From positions 124,001 through 188,000 of the forward strand of contig JADJLL010000008.1 of NCBI GenBank assembly GCA_016710095.1: DNA of 64,000 nucleotides, read 5' to 3'. The position numbers and the translations under genes were made by a program. Numbering within the stretch: the first letter of the stretch is position 1; every line of letters starts with the position of its first letter. This DNA comes from Candidatus Eiseniibacteriota bacterium. Its GTDB lineage: Bacteria; Eisenbacteria; RBG-16-71-46. The notes beneath the pieces are model-generated. The model was not told where the DNA came from, did not search any database, and saw nothing but the letters and a program-made list of their open reading frames with translations. Shown piece by piece: positions 36,526-45,487 of this stretch.

Positions 36526-38423
36526 GGCAGCATTTCCCGCAGCGTGACCGTGTGCTTCGACTTCTTCTTGCCGTCACGCAGCACTTCGATCTTCACGCGC
36601 GAGCCGATCTCGCCCTGCTCCAGCACGGCGTCGAGCGCCGAAAGCGTCCACTCGCCGGCGGGCTTGCCCTGCACGCTCACGAGTTCGTCGTCGTCGCGGA
36701 TGCCCGCCGCGTGCGCGGGCGAGCCCGGCAACACCGACAGCGCGATCACCTTGTCGCCCGAACGGCCGACGAGTACGCCGCTGCGCGAGAGCGCGTCGCG
36801 CGAAGCGAAGCGCTCACCCGGCTCGAGCCAGATCCGGCGATGGTCGTAGTCCAGCGTCACGCGGAAGCGCTCCAGCACGCGATTGCCGATGTTGCCCGCG
36901 AACTCCTCGCTCGCGAACGCGCCTTCGGCCGCGCGCGCCACCGACACCATCGGCGCGTCCCACGCGTAAGGGCCGATCGCCATCTTGCCGAGCCGCCCGT
37001 AGCGCGTCGTGAAGTGACCGCCGAAGCCCACGCCTTCCACGTCGCGCGCGCCGACGAGCTTGTCTTCGAGGCCGTGCCGGGTCGCGAAGGGTCCGTGAAT
37101 GTCGACCGTCGAGCTGCTGCCGACGTCCATGCGGAAGACGCCCGTGTACGTGCCGTCGATCGTGGCCGTCACGCCCGGCACGACGCCGTTCATGACCATG
37201 GGCAGCGGCTGCTCCTTGCCGGCGTACGCATACGTCGCGGGATCGTGCAGCTCGAGCACCGCGTGGTCGTAGTCGATCGTGACCACGAAGCGGCTGATGA
37301 AGTCGTAGCCGAGCACGCCGGCCAGGTCGTGCCAGAAGTACGCGCCGAACGCCGGCGCGACCGACATGATCGCGAGCTTCGGATGCGCGATCGAGACGCC
37401 GGTGCCGCCGGGGCCGTGCACGGCGATCGAGTCGAGCGTCACGAACGACGCGCTGCCCGCCGCGCCCGCGCCCTGCGCCTGCATGAAGCCCTCGCCCTTG
37501 AGCCCGATGCTCGCCGCGTACGTGCTGTCGAGCACGCTGATCGTCGCGCCCGTGTCGAACAGGAAATCCGCGGGCGGCGCGCCGTTGACCGACGCGCGCA
37601 GCCACACGTGGCGCGCGGCGTAGTCGAACGGGAGCTTCAGCGCGCCGCTCGCGCCGCGCCAGCGCACGGTGGACACGCCTTCGGGCAGCGGCGCCTGGAA
37701 CGCGAGCCCTTCGGTGCGCACGTTGACCGCGAACGAATCCGCCGTGCTCGTCATGCGGTTCGCGGGCATGTTGCTGATGCCCGACTCGTTCACGAACGCG
37801 CGCAGCCGGCCCGCGGCGCGGCGCCAGTCGGAAAAGTCGGTCGCGATCTGGTTCTGGTCGCGCGGCGCTTCGATGCGCGCGAGCAGCCCGGTCGCGTCGG
37901 AGAACCAGTACCTGCGCGGCTTGAGCGTCCCGCCGCCCGGCGGAACCATCGTGAGCACGGTGTACGCGCCCTTCGCGTCCTTCTCGTGGCCGGCGACCGT
38001 GATCGTACCGCCGCCGTTGTCCGGCTCGGCCCAGCGCTCGAGCTCGTACCACGTGGAGGCGAGCGACTCGGCGAGGTCCTGATCGGTGAGCGTGACCACG
38101 CGGCCCGTGGTCGGGTCGGTGCGCCATGCCGTTCGGCCGTCGGAGCCCTCGGACAGCTTGAACGGCCCGAGCTCGGTGCGCGCGTAGTGCTTGTCGGGGC
38201 GCACGGACCACGTTTCGAGCGAGCCGGAGAAGCCGAAGCCCGTGAGCTTGGCGCGCGTGTAGAGCGAGCCTTCGGCGGCGAAGGCGGCCGGGCCGCCCGT
38301 GGCGTCCACGTAGCGGCGGATGACCTTGTCGGCCTCCGGGGTCGCGGCGGCGTCCACCTGCGGCGCGAGGGCGAGCGCGAACAACGCCGCCAGCGCCAGG
38401 GGGCGCCCGAACGATCGAAGCAT
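36522..38423 (-). CDS. Exported retropepsin-like aspartyl protease with PDZ domain
   Basis: 633 aa from ATG 38423 (AAGGAG upstream). Signal peptide residues 1-25. Residues 30-200 resemble the LolA/outer-membrane-lipoprotein-sorting fold. The protease region carries FLFDTGATISVLDS (Asp290) and a second half-site MDVGSSSTVDIHG (Asp433), in which Thr is replaced by Val. A C-terminal PDZ domain (about residues 545-620, LSVLPGSPAHAAGIRDDDELVSVQGKPAG) may select substrates. Likely a periplasmic protease acting on cell-envelope proteins. Overlaps the lipoprotein gene by ATGA, suggesting a shared process. Confidence 0.85.
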   Translation of the reverse strand: MLRSFGRPLALAALFALALAPQVDAAATPEADKVIRRYVDATGGPAAFAAEGSLYTRAKLTGFGFSGSLETWSVRPDKHYARTELGPFKLSEGSDGRTAWRTDPTTGRVVTLTDQDLAESLASTWYELERWAEPDNGGGTITVAGHEKDAKGAYTVLTMVPPGGGTLKPRRYWFSDATGLLARIEAPRDQNQIATDFSDWRRAAGRLRAFVNESGISNMPANRMTSTADSFAVNVRTEGLAFQAPLPEGVSTVRWRGASGALKLPFDYAARHVWLRASVNGAPPADFLFDTGATISVLDSTYAASIGLKGEGFMQAQGAGAAGSASFVTLDSIAVHGPGGTGVSIAHPKLAIMSVAPAFGAYFWHDLAGVLGYDFISRFVVTIDYDHAVLELHDPATYAYAGKEQPLPMVMNGVVPGVTATIDGTYTGVFRMDVGSSSTVDIHGPFATRHGLEDKLVGARDVEGVGFGGHFTTRYGRLGKMAIGPYAWDAPMVSVARAAEGAFASEEFAGNIGNRVLERFRVTLDYDHRRIWLEPGERFASRDALSRSGVLVGRSGDKVIALSVLPGSPAHAAGIRDDDELVSVQGKPAGEWTLSALDAVLEQGEIGSRVKIEVLRDGKKKSKHTVTLREMLP

Positions 38424-38494
38424 GTCTCTCCTTGGGGGGATGCCTAGGAACCTGAAAGTGGCGGGGAGTGTACCCAAGTGTACGGCCGCCGCAT

Positions 38495-38512
38495 CACCAA
38501 TCTTCCGAGCAC
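38495..38512 (+). repeat. Third copy of CACCAATCTTCCGAGCAC
   Basis: Identical over all 18 nt to the minus-strand copy at 29023-29040. It lies 101-118 nt upstream of the small outer-membrane protein start at 38613, with the companion TACCAGTCCGG at 38565-38575. Both full-length copies precede genes for small predicted outer-membrane barrels. Confidence 0.8.
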
Positions 38513-38612
38513 GGGTGTCCGGGATACCGGCGCGGAGTCATTGCGGCGGCCCGCCGCAGCGTGCTACCAGTCCGGGCGAAGGACCTCCCCGGCATTCACG
38601 AAAGGACTCTTG

Positions 38613-39104
38613 ATGAAGCTCAAGCTGGCCCCTGCACTGCTTCTGGCCGCGTTCCTGCCCACCACCGCGCTCGCCGCGGGCTCTTCGTTCCAGACCTACG
38701 GACCGCACATCGGCTTCAGCAGCGACCCGAGCCAGCTCGTGCTCGGCGGTCAGCTGCAGATGGGCGACGTCGCCCCGAGCATCGACTTCGTCCCGTCGGT
38801 GGACCTCGGGCTCGGTGACGGCATGACGGTCGTGTCGCTGAACGGCGACTTCCACTACCGCTTCACGATCTCGGGCGCGACCTGGCAGCCATACGCCGGC
38901 GGCGGCGTGGCGATCCACTTCTGGTCGGTGGACAACGCCGGCCCCGGCGGCGACGCGAGCGACTCGGTTGCCGGCGGCACGGCCGTCTTCGGTGCCGACG
39001 TCCCGACCAAGTCCGGCAGCCGCTTCTTCGTCGAAGGCAAGATCGGCCTCGGCGACGGCCCGGATTTCAAGGCCATCGCGGGCTGGCACTTCGGCCGCAA
39101 GTAG
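38613..39104 (+). CDS. Small outer-membrane beta-barrel protein
   Basis: 163 aa from ATG 38613 with AAAGGA upstream. Signal peptide residues 1-21 (LKLAPALLLAAFLPTTALA) followed by about eight strands (GPHIGFSSDPSQLVLGGQLQMGD, VSLNGDFHYRF, WQPYAGGGVAIHFWSV, RFFVEGKIGLGDGPDFKAIAGWHFGRK). Size matches eight-stranded OmpW/OmpX-like barrels. The last residues are HFGRK rather than a terminal aromatic. Monocistronic between a divergent gene and a terminator. Confidence 0.75.
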   Translation: MKLKLAPALLLAAFLPTTALAAGSSFQTYGPHIGFSSDPSQLVLGGQLQMGDVAPSIDFVPSVDLGLGDGMTVVSLNGDFHYRFTISGATWQPYAGGGVAIHFWSVDNAGPGGDASDSVAGGTAVFGADVPTKSGSRFFVEGKIGLGDGPDFKAIAGWHFGRK

Positions 39105-39108
39105 CGCG

Positions 39109-39190
39109 GCGCGCCGAAAGGCGCGCGGCTTCTCTCGAACAGTGTGAAAACGCCGGGGCGGCAAGAGCGCCGCTCCGGCGATTCATTTTG
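39109..39190 (+). terminator. Two successive terminator hairpins
   Basis: First, GCGCGCC-GAAA-GGCGCGC (39109-39126) with a GNRA-type loop. Second, CGCCGGGGCGGC (39151-39162) pairs with GCCGCTCCGGCG (39169-39180) with one G-T, preceded by AAAA and followed by ATTCATTTT. They separate the barrel gene from doxX. Confidence 0.7.
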
Positions 39191-39215
39191 CGGCGAACCC
39201 AGAGGGAACTCGATC

Positions 39216-39599
39216 ATGAAGGTCCTCGCGCGCTTCTCCAATCACGCCTACGCCCTGCTGCGGATCGTCAGCGGCTTCATGTTCGCTTTCCACGGCGTAC
39301 AGAAAGTCCTGGGCGTGCTCACCACGCACCAGCCGGCCGTCGGCAGCCAGATCTGGATCGGAGGGGTCATCGAGCTGCTGGGCGGCCTCGCGATCCTGCT
39401 GGGCTTCCGCACGCGCTGGGCGGCCTTCCTCTCCAGCGGCACGATGGCCGTGGCCTACTGCCAGTTCCACTGGAAGTTCCAGCTCGGCTCCGCCTTCCTG
39501 CCCGGCGTGAACGACGGCGAGCTGGCGGCGCTCTACTGCTTCGTCTTTCTCTTCATCGCCTGCCGGGGCACCGGGATCTGGGGGCTGGAGAAGAACTGA
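39216..39599 (+). CDS. DoxX-family membrane protein
   Basis: 127 aa from ATG 39216. Four hydrophobic helices with the DoxX phrases YALLRIVSGFMFAFHGVQKVLG, IGGVIELLGGLAILLGFRTRWAAFL and FQLGSAFLPGVNDGELAALYCFVFLFIA. Members take part in membrane redox or thiosulfate/quinone chemistry and oxidative stress, but activity cannot be predicted. Single gene, convergent with dsbD. Confidence 0.88.
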   Translation: MKVLARFSNHAYALLRIVSGFMFAFHGVQKVLGVLTTHQPAVGSQIWIGGVIELLGGLAILLGFRTRWAAFLSSGTMAVAYCQFHWKFQLGSAFLPGVNDGELAALYCFVFLFIACRGTGIWGLEKN

Positions 39600-39637
39600 C
39601 GCGGACGAAGTCTCGGTGATCGGCGTCGCGCCCCCCG

Positions 39638-41524
39638 CTACCTCCCACCCGCCACCATTCCCAGCCGCTTCACGAACTCCGCCGGCCCCATGAAACCTTC
39701 CACGCGCGCCTCTCGCACTTCGGTGCCGCTCTTGGAGACGAACACGATCGTGGGCACGCCGGTGATGCCGAACTTCTTGCGATAGCCCTCGGCTTCCGCG
39801 GAGTCGTAGTGCGTCAGGTCCACGACGTACGCGTCGAAGTCGCGCGCGGCGGCGACCACGGCCTTGTCGGGGAACGTCTGCAGCTCGAGCTCGTGACAGG
39901 GCACGCACCAGTTGGCCGAGAAGTCGATCAGCACGGGACGGCCCGCGGCGAGCGACGACTGCAGCGCGGCCTCGCTGTACGGGCGGAACACGATCGTGCG
40001 CGCGGCCATGGTCGTCAGCTGCAGCACGAACCACACGCCCGCGATCACCGCGAGCGTGCCACCCACGCGCTTGAGCGTCTTGAAGCCGGCGCGCGAGTTC
40101 GCGCTCTTCTCCATGAAGCCCAGGTAGAGCCCGCCCAGCATGAGCGCCGCGGGCAGGATCCACGCGGCCAGCTTGGGCGCCACGCCGATCAGCGCGTAGT
40201 ACAGGCCGATGCTCGCGAGCAGCACGCCGAAGAACTTCTTCACCCAGTCCATCCAGTCGCCCGACTTGGGCAACGTCTGCAGCAGGCTCGAGAACGCGGC
40301 GAGGAACAGGTACGGGAACCCGAGGCCGAGCGACAGCGTGAACATGGCCTGCAGGCCAAACAGCGCGCTGCCCTTCTGCGCGATGATCGCGAGCAGCGCC
40401 ACCACGAACGGTCCCACGCACGGCGCGGCGATCACGCCGACCGCGAGGCCGGACACGAACAGCCCGGCGATCGAGCCGGTGTTCGCGCCGCCGACCTTGT
40501 CGAGCACCCACGTGGGCGCCTGCATCTCGTAGACGCCGAACATGGACAGCGACAGCGCGACGAGCAGCAGCCCGAGCCCGACGTTCACGAGCGGGTTCTG
40601 CAGCGCCTGGCCGAACAGTCCGCCGGTCAGGCCGGCGACCACGCCGAGCGCCGAGTACGTCACGCAGATGCCGAGCACGTAGACGACCGCGTTCGCGAGC
40701 ACCTTGGGCAGCGGCTCCTTGCGGCGCGCGCCGAAGATCGACACGGTGATGCCGAGCATCGGGAACACGCACGGCGTCAGGTTGAGCGCGAGGCCGCCGA
40801 GGAACAGCGCGAGGAACCACCACAGTCCGCCCTTGCCGAGCGCGTCCTGCAGCCCCTGCGCGGCGCCGGTCGCGGGCGGCGGTGCGTTCTCGCCGCCTTC
40901 GGGCATGGCGGTCGTGAAGCCTTGAGAGGGCTCGGCGCCTCCGGCGCCGCCGGCGCCGCTGTCCGAGAGGGCTTCGCTCGAGACCGCGCTGTCCGGGTTC
41001 GCGGCCGCGGCGACGGCCTCGGCGCCGGGCTCGACGCCGCCCGTCACGGTGACTTCGACCGTGAACGGCACCGAGGTCGGCTGCACGCAGACTTCGTTGT
41101 TGCAGCCCTGGTACGTCACCGTGCCCTTCAGCGTGTGCGTGCCGTTCACGGCGGTCGCGGACGCGGTGAGCGGCAGCGTCACCTCGGTCGGGCCGTCCCA
41201 CACGAACAGCTCGGTGTCCTCGAACGCGAACTTCTCTTTCTTGGGCGCCGGGTACTTCGGCTTGCCCGCGGTCACGCCGAACGCTCCGGCGATCGTGACC
41301 TTGGTCGGGATGTTGTAGTCGAGCGCGGGCGGGTTCGCGTTGATGTGCCAGCCGGGAAGGATCGCGAGCTTCACCGGGAGCGTGACGGTGGCGCCGGGCG
41401 TGAGCTTCACGGCGGCGGCGGACGGCTTGACCAGCGTGTTCGCGGCCGGCGTCGCGCCGTCCTGCGCGAACGCCACGCCCATCCACACCGTCAACGCCAC
41501 GAGCACGGCCAACAGTCGCTTCAT
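39638..41524 (-). CDS. dsbD: Thiol:disulfide interchange protein DsbD
   Basis: 628 aa with signal peptide (1-20). Three parts: periplasmic N-terminal domain with the cysteine pair YQGCNNEVC (near residues 140-145), eight-helix membrane domain (about 235-490) with LNLTPCVFPM and VGVIAAPCVGPF, and a C-terminal thioredoxin domain with FSANWCVPCHELE. Carries electrons from cytosolic thioredoxin to periplasmic disulfide isomerases and cytochrome c maturation, relevant to the 36-haem cluster. Overlaps yyaL-like gene by ATGA. Confidence 0.95.
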   Translation of the reverse strand: MKRLLAVLVALTVWMGVAFAQDGATPAANTLVKPSAAAVKLTPGATVTLPVKLAILPGWHINANPPALDYNIPTKVTIAGAFGVTAGKPKYPAPKKEKFAFEDTELFVWDGPTEVTLPLTASATAVNGTHTLKGTVTYQGCNNEVCVQPTSVPFTVEVTVTGGVEPGAEAVAAAANPDSAVSSEALSDSGAGGAGGAEPSQGFTTAMPEGGENAPPPATGAAQGLQDALGKGGLWWFLALFLGGLALNLTPCVFPMLGITVSIFGARRKEPLPKVLANAVVYVLGICVTYSALGVVAGLTGGLFGQALQNPLVNVGLGLLLVALSLSMFGVYEMQAPTWVLDKVGGANTGSIAGLFVSGLAVGVIAAPCVGPFVVALLAIIAQKGSALFGLQAMFTLSLGLGFPYLFLAAFSSLLQTLPKSGDWMDWVKKFFGVLLASIGLYYALIGVAPKLAAWILPAALMLGGLYLGFMEKSANSRAGFKTLKRVGGTLAVIAGVWFVLQLTTMAARTIVFRPYSEAALQSSLAAGRPVLIDFSANWCVPCHELELQTFPDKAVVAAARDFDAYVVDLTHYDSAEAEGYRKKFGITGVPTIVFVSKSGTEVREARVEGFMGPAEFVKRLGMVAGGR

Positions 41525-43602
41525 CGGTTCTCCCCTTGCGAGTCGAGCTCCGCCGCCAGTTCGTCCGGGCTCTGCACCGGAAGCCGGCAGCGATGATGCA
41601 CACAGACGTACGCGGTGGGACGCCCATCGCGTGAAGGCAGCGACGCGGCGAAGGGTGCGAGCGCGGCCAACGCGGCGCGCGAGGCGTCCTCCACCACGAT
41701 CCGATCCTGGAACGGCCGGAACTTCGAGTCATACACCGCGAGCAGGGATTCGCGCTCGGGCGAGCGTTCACCTTTGACCACGACGTGACCGGCGGGTTGA
41801 GCGGCTTCGATCATCGCCGCGACCAGCTGCGGCATGGCCCACGCGCTCCCCGCGAGCCGGGTCGCATGGTAGTCCAGCGTGCGGTCCGCCTTCACCTGGA
41901 GGTCTTCGCGGCTCGTCAGCCGGGCGAGTCGCAGCAGCACGTGCGCGGCGATCGAGTTGCCGGCGGTTTCGGCGCCGTCGAAGCCGTCCTTCATTCTCAC
42001 CGGCGCCGCGACGTCGCTTGCGATGCCTCCGGCACCCTCGAGGCCGGCGGCAACGCTCTCGAAACAGGCGCCGTGTTCGTCGTCCCACAGCCGTTCGAGC
42101 ATGACGTCGGTGACCGCGACGGCGCGCTCGAGCCAGCGCACGTCGTGCGTGGTCACGAACAGTTCCACGCAGCCGCGCGCGTAGTGCGCGTAGTCGTCGA
42201 GCTGGCCCGCGCCCTTCGCCTCGCCTTCGCGCCAGCGCCGCAGCAGCGCGCCGGACTTCGGATCGCGCAGCTCGTCCCACACGAACTCCGCGGCGCGCAC
42301 GGCGGCCTCGGCCCACGAAGGCTCGTTCAGCGCGCGCGCACCGCGCGCGAGCGCGGCGATCATCATGCCGTTCCACGCGGCGAGCACCTTGTCGTCGAGA
42401 TGCGGCCGCACGCGCTTCGACCGCACGGCGAGCAGCGCATCGCGCACGCGAGCGAGCGTCGCGGCGGCCTCGCTCGAAGGCTCGCGCACGAGGTTCAGGA
42501 TGCTCGTGCCGTGCTCGAAGTTGCCGAGCTCGGTCACGCCCCAGTGCTCGGCCACCACGCGCGCGTCGTCGGGCGACAGCGCCTCGGCGAGCTGCGCGGG
42601 CGTCCACACGTAGAAGCGGCCCTCTTCGCCTTCGCTGTCGGCGTCCTCGCCGCAGAAGAACGCGCCGCGGTCCGACGTGAGGTCGCGCCGCACGTACGTC
42701 ACGATCCCGCGCGCGACTTCGGCCCAGCGCTCGTCGCGCGTGACGAGCCAGCCGTCCACGTACGCGTCGAGGATCAGCGCCTGGTCGTAGAGCATCTTCT
42801 CGAAGTGCGGCACGAGCCATTCGCGATCGGTCGAGTAGCGATGAAAGCCGCCGCCCAACTGGTCGTGAATGCCGCCCGCGCGCATGGCCGCCAGCTGATG
42901 CGTCACCATCGCGTGCGCGGGTTCGCGCGTCGCGGGGTCGGCCGCCCACCAGCGCAGCAGGAAGTGCAGGTTCACCGTGCTCGGGAACTTGGGCGCGCCG
43001 CCGAAGCCACCCTCGGCCGCGTCGTACGTGCGCGTGAGTGCGGCCGCGCACTGCGCGATCAGCTCGTCGCGCGACTCCTCGCCCTCGCCGGGCGTGGCGA
43101 GCGAGCGCACGAGGTCGAGCACCTGCGCGCCGCCGGCTTCGATCTGCTCGCGTTGCTCCAGCCAGGCGCCGTGGATGCGCGCGAGGATCTCGTCCATGCC
43201 CGGCATGCCGCGGCGCGACGTCGGCGGGAAGTACGTGCCGCCCCAGAACGGCGCGCGCTCCGGCGTGAGGAACACGTTGAGCGGCCAGCCGCCGCCCATG
43301 CGCATCGCCTGCATCGCGGTCATGTACACGCGGTCCACGTCGGGGCGCTCTTCGCGGTCCACCTTGATGCACACGTAGTGCGCGTTCAGCAGCTCGGCGA
43401 TGTGCGCGTCCTCGAACGACTCGCGCTCCATGACGTGACACCAGTGACACGTCGAGTAGCCGATGGACAGGAAGATCGGCTTGTCCTCGGCGCGCGCGCG
43501 CGCGAACGCTTCCTCGCCCCAGGGAAACCAGTCCACGGGGTTGTGCGCGTGCTGCAGCAGGTACGGCGACTTCTCGCGGGCGAGCCGGTTGGGAGCGTGC
43601 AT
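41521..43602 (-). CDS. YyaL/SSP411-like thioredoxin-domain protein
   Basis: 693 aa from ATG 43602 (MHAPNRLAREKSPYLLQHAHNPVDW, the conserved family N-terminus). DUF255 thioredoxin-like domain with YSTCHWCHVMERESFED at residues about 45-62, then an (alpha/alpha)6-barrel glycosidase-like part (WNGMMIAALARGARAL, AQLDDYAHYARG). No confirmed activity in the family; redox or chaperone role proposed. Precedes dsbD with a 4-nt overlap, and the two follow a sigma/anti-sigma pair on the same strand. Confidence 0.92.
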   Translation of the reverse strand: MHAPNRLAREKSPYLLQHAHNPVDWFPWGEEAFARARAEDKPIFLSIGYSTCHWCHVMERESFEDAHIAELLNAHYVCIKVDREERPDVDRVYMTAMQAMRMGGGWPLNVFLTPERAPFWGGTYFPPTSRRGMPGMDEILARIHGAWLEQREQIEAGGAQVLDLVRSLATPGEGEESRDELIAQCAAALTRTYDAAEGGFGGAPKFPSTVNLHFLLRWWAADPATREPAHAMVTHQLAAMRAGGIHDQLGGGFHRYSTDREWLVPHFEKMLYDQALILDAYVDGWLVTRDERWAEVARGIVTYVRRDLTSDRGAFFCGEDADSEGEEGRFYVWTPAQLAEALSPDDARVVAEHWGVTELGNFEHGTSILNLVREPSSEAAATLARVRDALLAVRSKRVRPHLDDKVLAAWNGMMIAALARGARALNEPSWAEAAVRAAEFVWDELRDPKSGALLRRWREGEAKGAGQLDDYAHYARGCVELFVTTHDVRWLERAVAVTDVMLERLWDDEHGACFESVAAGLEGAGGIASDVAAPVRMKDGFDGAETAGNSIAAHVLLRLARLTSREDLQVKADRTLDYHATRLAGSAWAMPQLVAAMIEAAQPAGHVVVKGERSPERESLLAVYDSKFRPFQDRIVVEDASRAALAALAPFAASLPSRDGRPTAYVCVHHRCRLPVQSPDELAAELDSQGENR

Positions 43603-43694
43603 GGCCGAAAAGTATGCCCGGCAGCCCGCCCCGGCGTTGTCAGGAAACGCGCGTCCGCCGGACTCGCGGCCGCCGGGCGCGATCCCCCACGAAA

Positions 43695-44222
43695 TCAGCG
43701 TCCGCGAACGCCGTCCTCGCCCCAGAGCGAGCCCACGAGCCAGCCGCCCACGATCGCGATGGCCGCGATCGAGCCGGCGACGGCCCACCACGTGTACTCC
43801 GCCGCCGGGCCGCTCAGCGCCAGCGACGGCAGCCCCAGCTGGATCGTGCTGCCCGGCGTGAGCAGTTCGGCGATGCGCGCCGGGTCGAACCCGACGCTGG
43901 CCGCGAGTGCGAACAGCGCCAGCGCCGAAGCCGCCGCCGCGAGCACGGGCGCGTTGACCACGTCGCGCCACGTGGAGCGCGGCACGGCCACGGGCGCCAC
44001 GCGCACCTGCGGCGTCGCCGCGACGCGCGCCATGATCGTGTCCGTGAAGCGATCGCCGGGCGCGGCGTCTCCCCCTTCGGAAGCGAGCATGCGCTCGAGC
44101 GAACGCGCGTCGGCGAACGCGCGCGTGCAGCGCGCGCAGTGCGCGGCGTGACGGAACGCCTCTTCGGGCAGGTGTTCGCCGCCCGTCTCGTTCAGCAGTC
44201 GCGCGAACAGTTCGCAGTTCAT
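43695..44222 (-). CDS. Zinc-finger transmembrane anti-sigma factor
   Basis: 175 aa. N-terminal anti-sigma zinc site HAAHCARC (H-x3-C-x2-C) in a helical segment, then two membrane helices (about residues 90-110 and 143-165). It should hold the ECF sigma factor encoded just upstream (4-nt overlap) at the membrane until a signal arrives. The short extracytoplasmic part between the helices (about 30 aa) may be the sensing segment. Confidence 0.85.
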   Translation of the reverse strand: MNCELFARLLNETGGEHLPEEAFRHAAHCARCTRAFADARSLERMLASEGGDAAPGDRFTDTIMARVAATPQVRVAPVAVPRSTWRDVVNAPVLAAAASALALFALAASVGFDPARIAELLTPGSTIQLGLPSLALSGPAAEYTWWAVAGSIAAIAIVGGWLVGSLWGEDGVRGR

Positions 44223-44815
44223 CGCTCTTCACTCCTTTGCTGCCGCCAGGCTTCGCGCAGCGCGGCGCGCGCGCGGTGCAGGTGCGTCTTGAACGTGTTC
44301 TCGGGGAGCCCCATCACCATCGCGGCCTGCGCGATCGAGCGGTCCTCGAAGTAGAACAGCACGACTGCCGCGCGCTGCTGCGGCGAGAGCGCCTCGAGCA
44401 GCCGCTCCGCGAAAGGTTCGGCTTCGCCGCGATCGTGATCCGGCGCCGCGTGCAGCGGCGTGTCGGCCGCCACGGCTTCCTCGCGCCGGCGCCGCGCCTT
44501 CGCTTCGGCGAGCCGGTCGAGCGCGCGCCGCCACACGATCCGGTGCAGCCAGGTCGAAAAGCTCGCGTCGCCGCGAAAGGTCGGCAGCGCCGCCCACGCT
44601 TTGACGAATGCGTCCTGTGCGACTTCCTCGGCGTCGGCCCCGGAGCGCAGCACGCGCAGCGCGAGTGCGTACGCGCGGGCGCGATGCGATTCGACGAGCA
44701 CGCGGAACGCGGCCGTGTCCCCGCGCTGCGCGCGCGCGATCACCTGCCGCTCGTCCACGGGCACCGCCACGACCGGTGCGGGTGGAGCGCCTTCGAACCC
44801 CGTGAGCATGGCCAT
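44219..44815 (-). CDS. ECF-type RNA polymerase sigma factor
   Basis: 198 aa from ATG 44815 (a second ATG at 44809 is possible; the frame continues upstream to 44986 with non-conserved sequence). Region 2: VESHRARAYALALRVLRSGADAEEVAQDAFVKAWAALPTFRGDASFSTWLHRIVWRRALD. Region 4: LSPQQRAAVVLFYFEDRSIAQAAMVMGLPENTFKTHLHRARAALRE. Classic RpoE-like architecture. Start choice is the main uncertainty. Operon with its anti-sigma and probably controls itself and the redox genes downstream. Confidence 0.92.
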   Translation of the reverse strand: MAMLTGFEGAPPAPVVAVPVDERQVIARAQRGDTAAFRVLVESHRARAYALALRVLRSGADAEEVAQDAFVKAWAALPTFRGDASFSTWLHRIVWRRALDRLAEAKARRRREEAVAADTPLHAAPDHDRGEAEPFAERLLEALSPQQRAAVVLFYFEDRSIAQAAMVMGLPENTFKTHLHRARAALREAWRQQRSEER

Positions 44816-44980
44816 CGCGTCTTGGACGGCGCCGGGGCCGGGCGAAGTTTCAGGCGCGCCGGAATCGTCCGGTGAAACCGGACGCAGGCCCGGCTCCGTC
44901 CAAGGGGCGTGATCGGCAGGACCCGCCCGGCGCAGGTGGCGCGGCGGAGTCACGAGCGAACGTCCCGAAGGAGGCCGGAC

Positions 44981-45403
44981 ATGCATGGAGAAGAAGTCGG
45001 CGCGTTGGTCATCGTCGGTGGGGTGATGCTGGGTGCCATGAGCATCGGGGGCGGTTACCTCGCTGGGATTCTACGGTCCCGCCAGCGCCAGAGCATCGCC
45101 GAAATGATCCAGCGCGAACGGATCGCGATGATCGAGCGCGGCACCGAGCCCGACAAGCTCCCGGCCATGCAGTCGCATCCGCTGTGGGCCGCGATCGAGA
45201 ACGGCGCCGTGACCGAGCGCCAGCTGGCGGCGCGCCGGCGCCAGGGCCTGATCGTGGCGGGCATGCTGTTCACGTGCTTCGGACTGGCCCTCGGCCTGCT
45301 GCTCTCGAAGGTCGCGGGCGACGAAGTCTGGGCGGTCGGCGGGCTGCCGCTGTCCATCGGCGTGGCGCTGCTGGTCTCGTCGACCTTCATCAAGGCGGAG
45401 TAG
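44981..45403 (+). CDS. Small two- to three-helix membrane protein (DUF6249-like)
   Basis: 140 aa from ATG 44981 with GAAGGAGG upstream. TM helices at residues about 7-27, 88-108 and 118-136. The middle is a charged helix (RQRQSIAEMIQRERIAMIERGTEPDKLPAMQS) typical of small proteins found next to ECF sigma genes. It starts 165 nt from the divergent sigma gene. Function unknown, possibly part of the same envelope response. Confidence 0.8.
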   Translation: MHGEEVGALVIVGGVMLGAMSIGGGYLAGILRSRQRQSIAEMIQRERIAMIERGTEPDKLPAMQSHPLWAAIENGAVTERQLAARRRQGLIVAGMLFTCFGLALGLLLSKVAGDEVWAVGGLPLSIGVALLVSSTFIKAE

Positions 45404-45430
45404 CGTCTCCCCTCTCCGTGGGGAAACGAA

Positions 45431-45474
45431 GGCGCGGCGCCCCGGAACATCGGGACGCCGCGCCACTCGGTTTT
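45431..45474. terminator. Terminator between convergent genes
   Basis: GGCGCGGCG (45431-45439) pairs with CGCCGCGCC (45456-45464), with CCCG/CGGG pairing inside and TTTT at 45471-45474. It lies between stops at 45403 (plus) and 45488 (minus). Confidence 0.75.
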
Positions 45475-45487
45475 CGGGGCGACTCGG

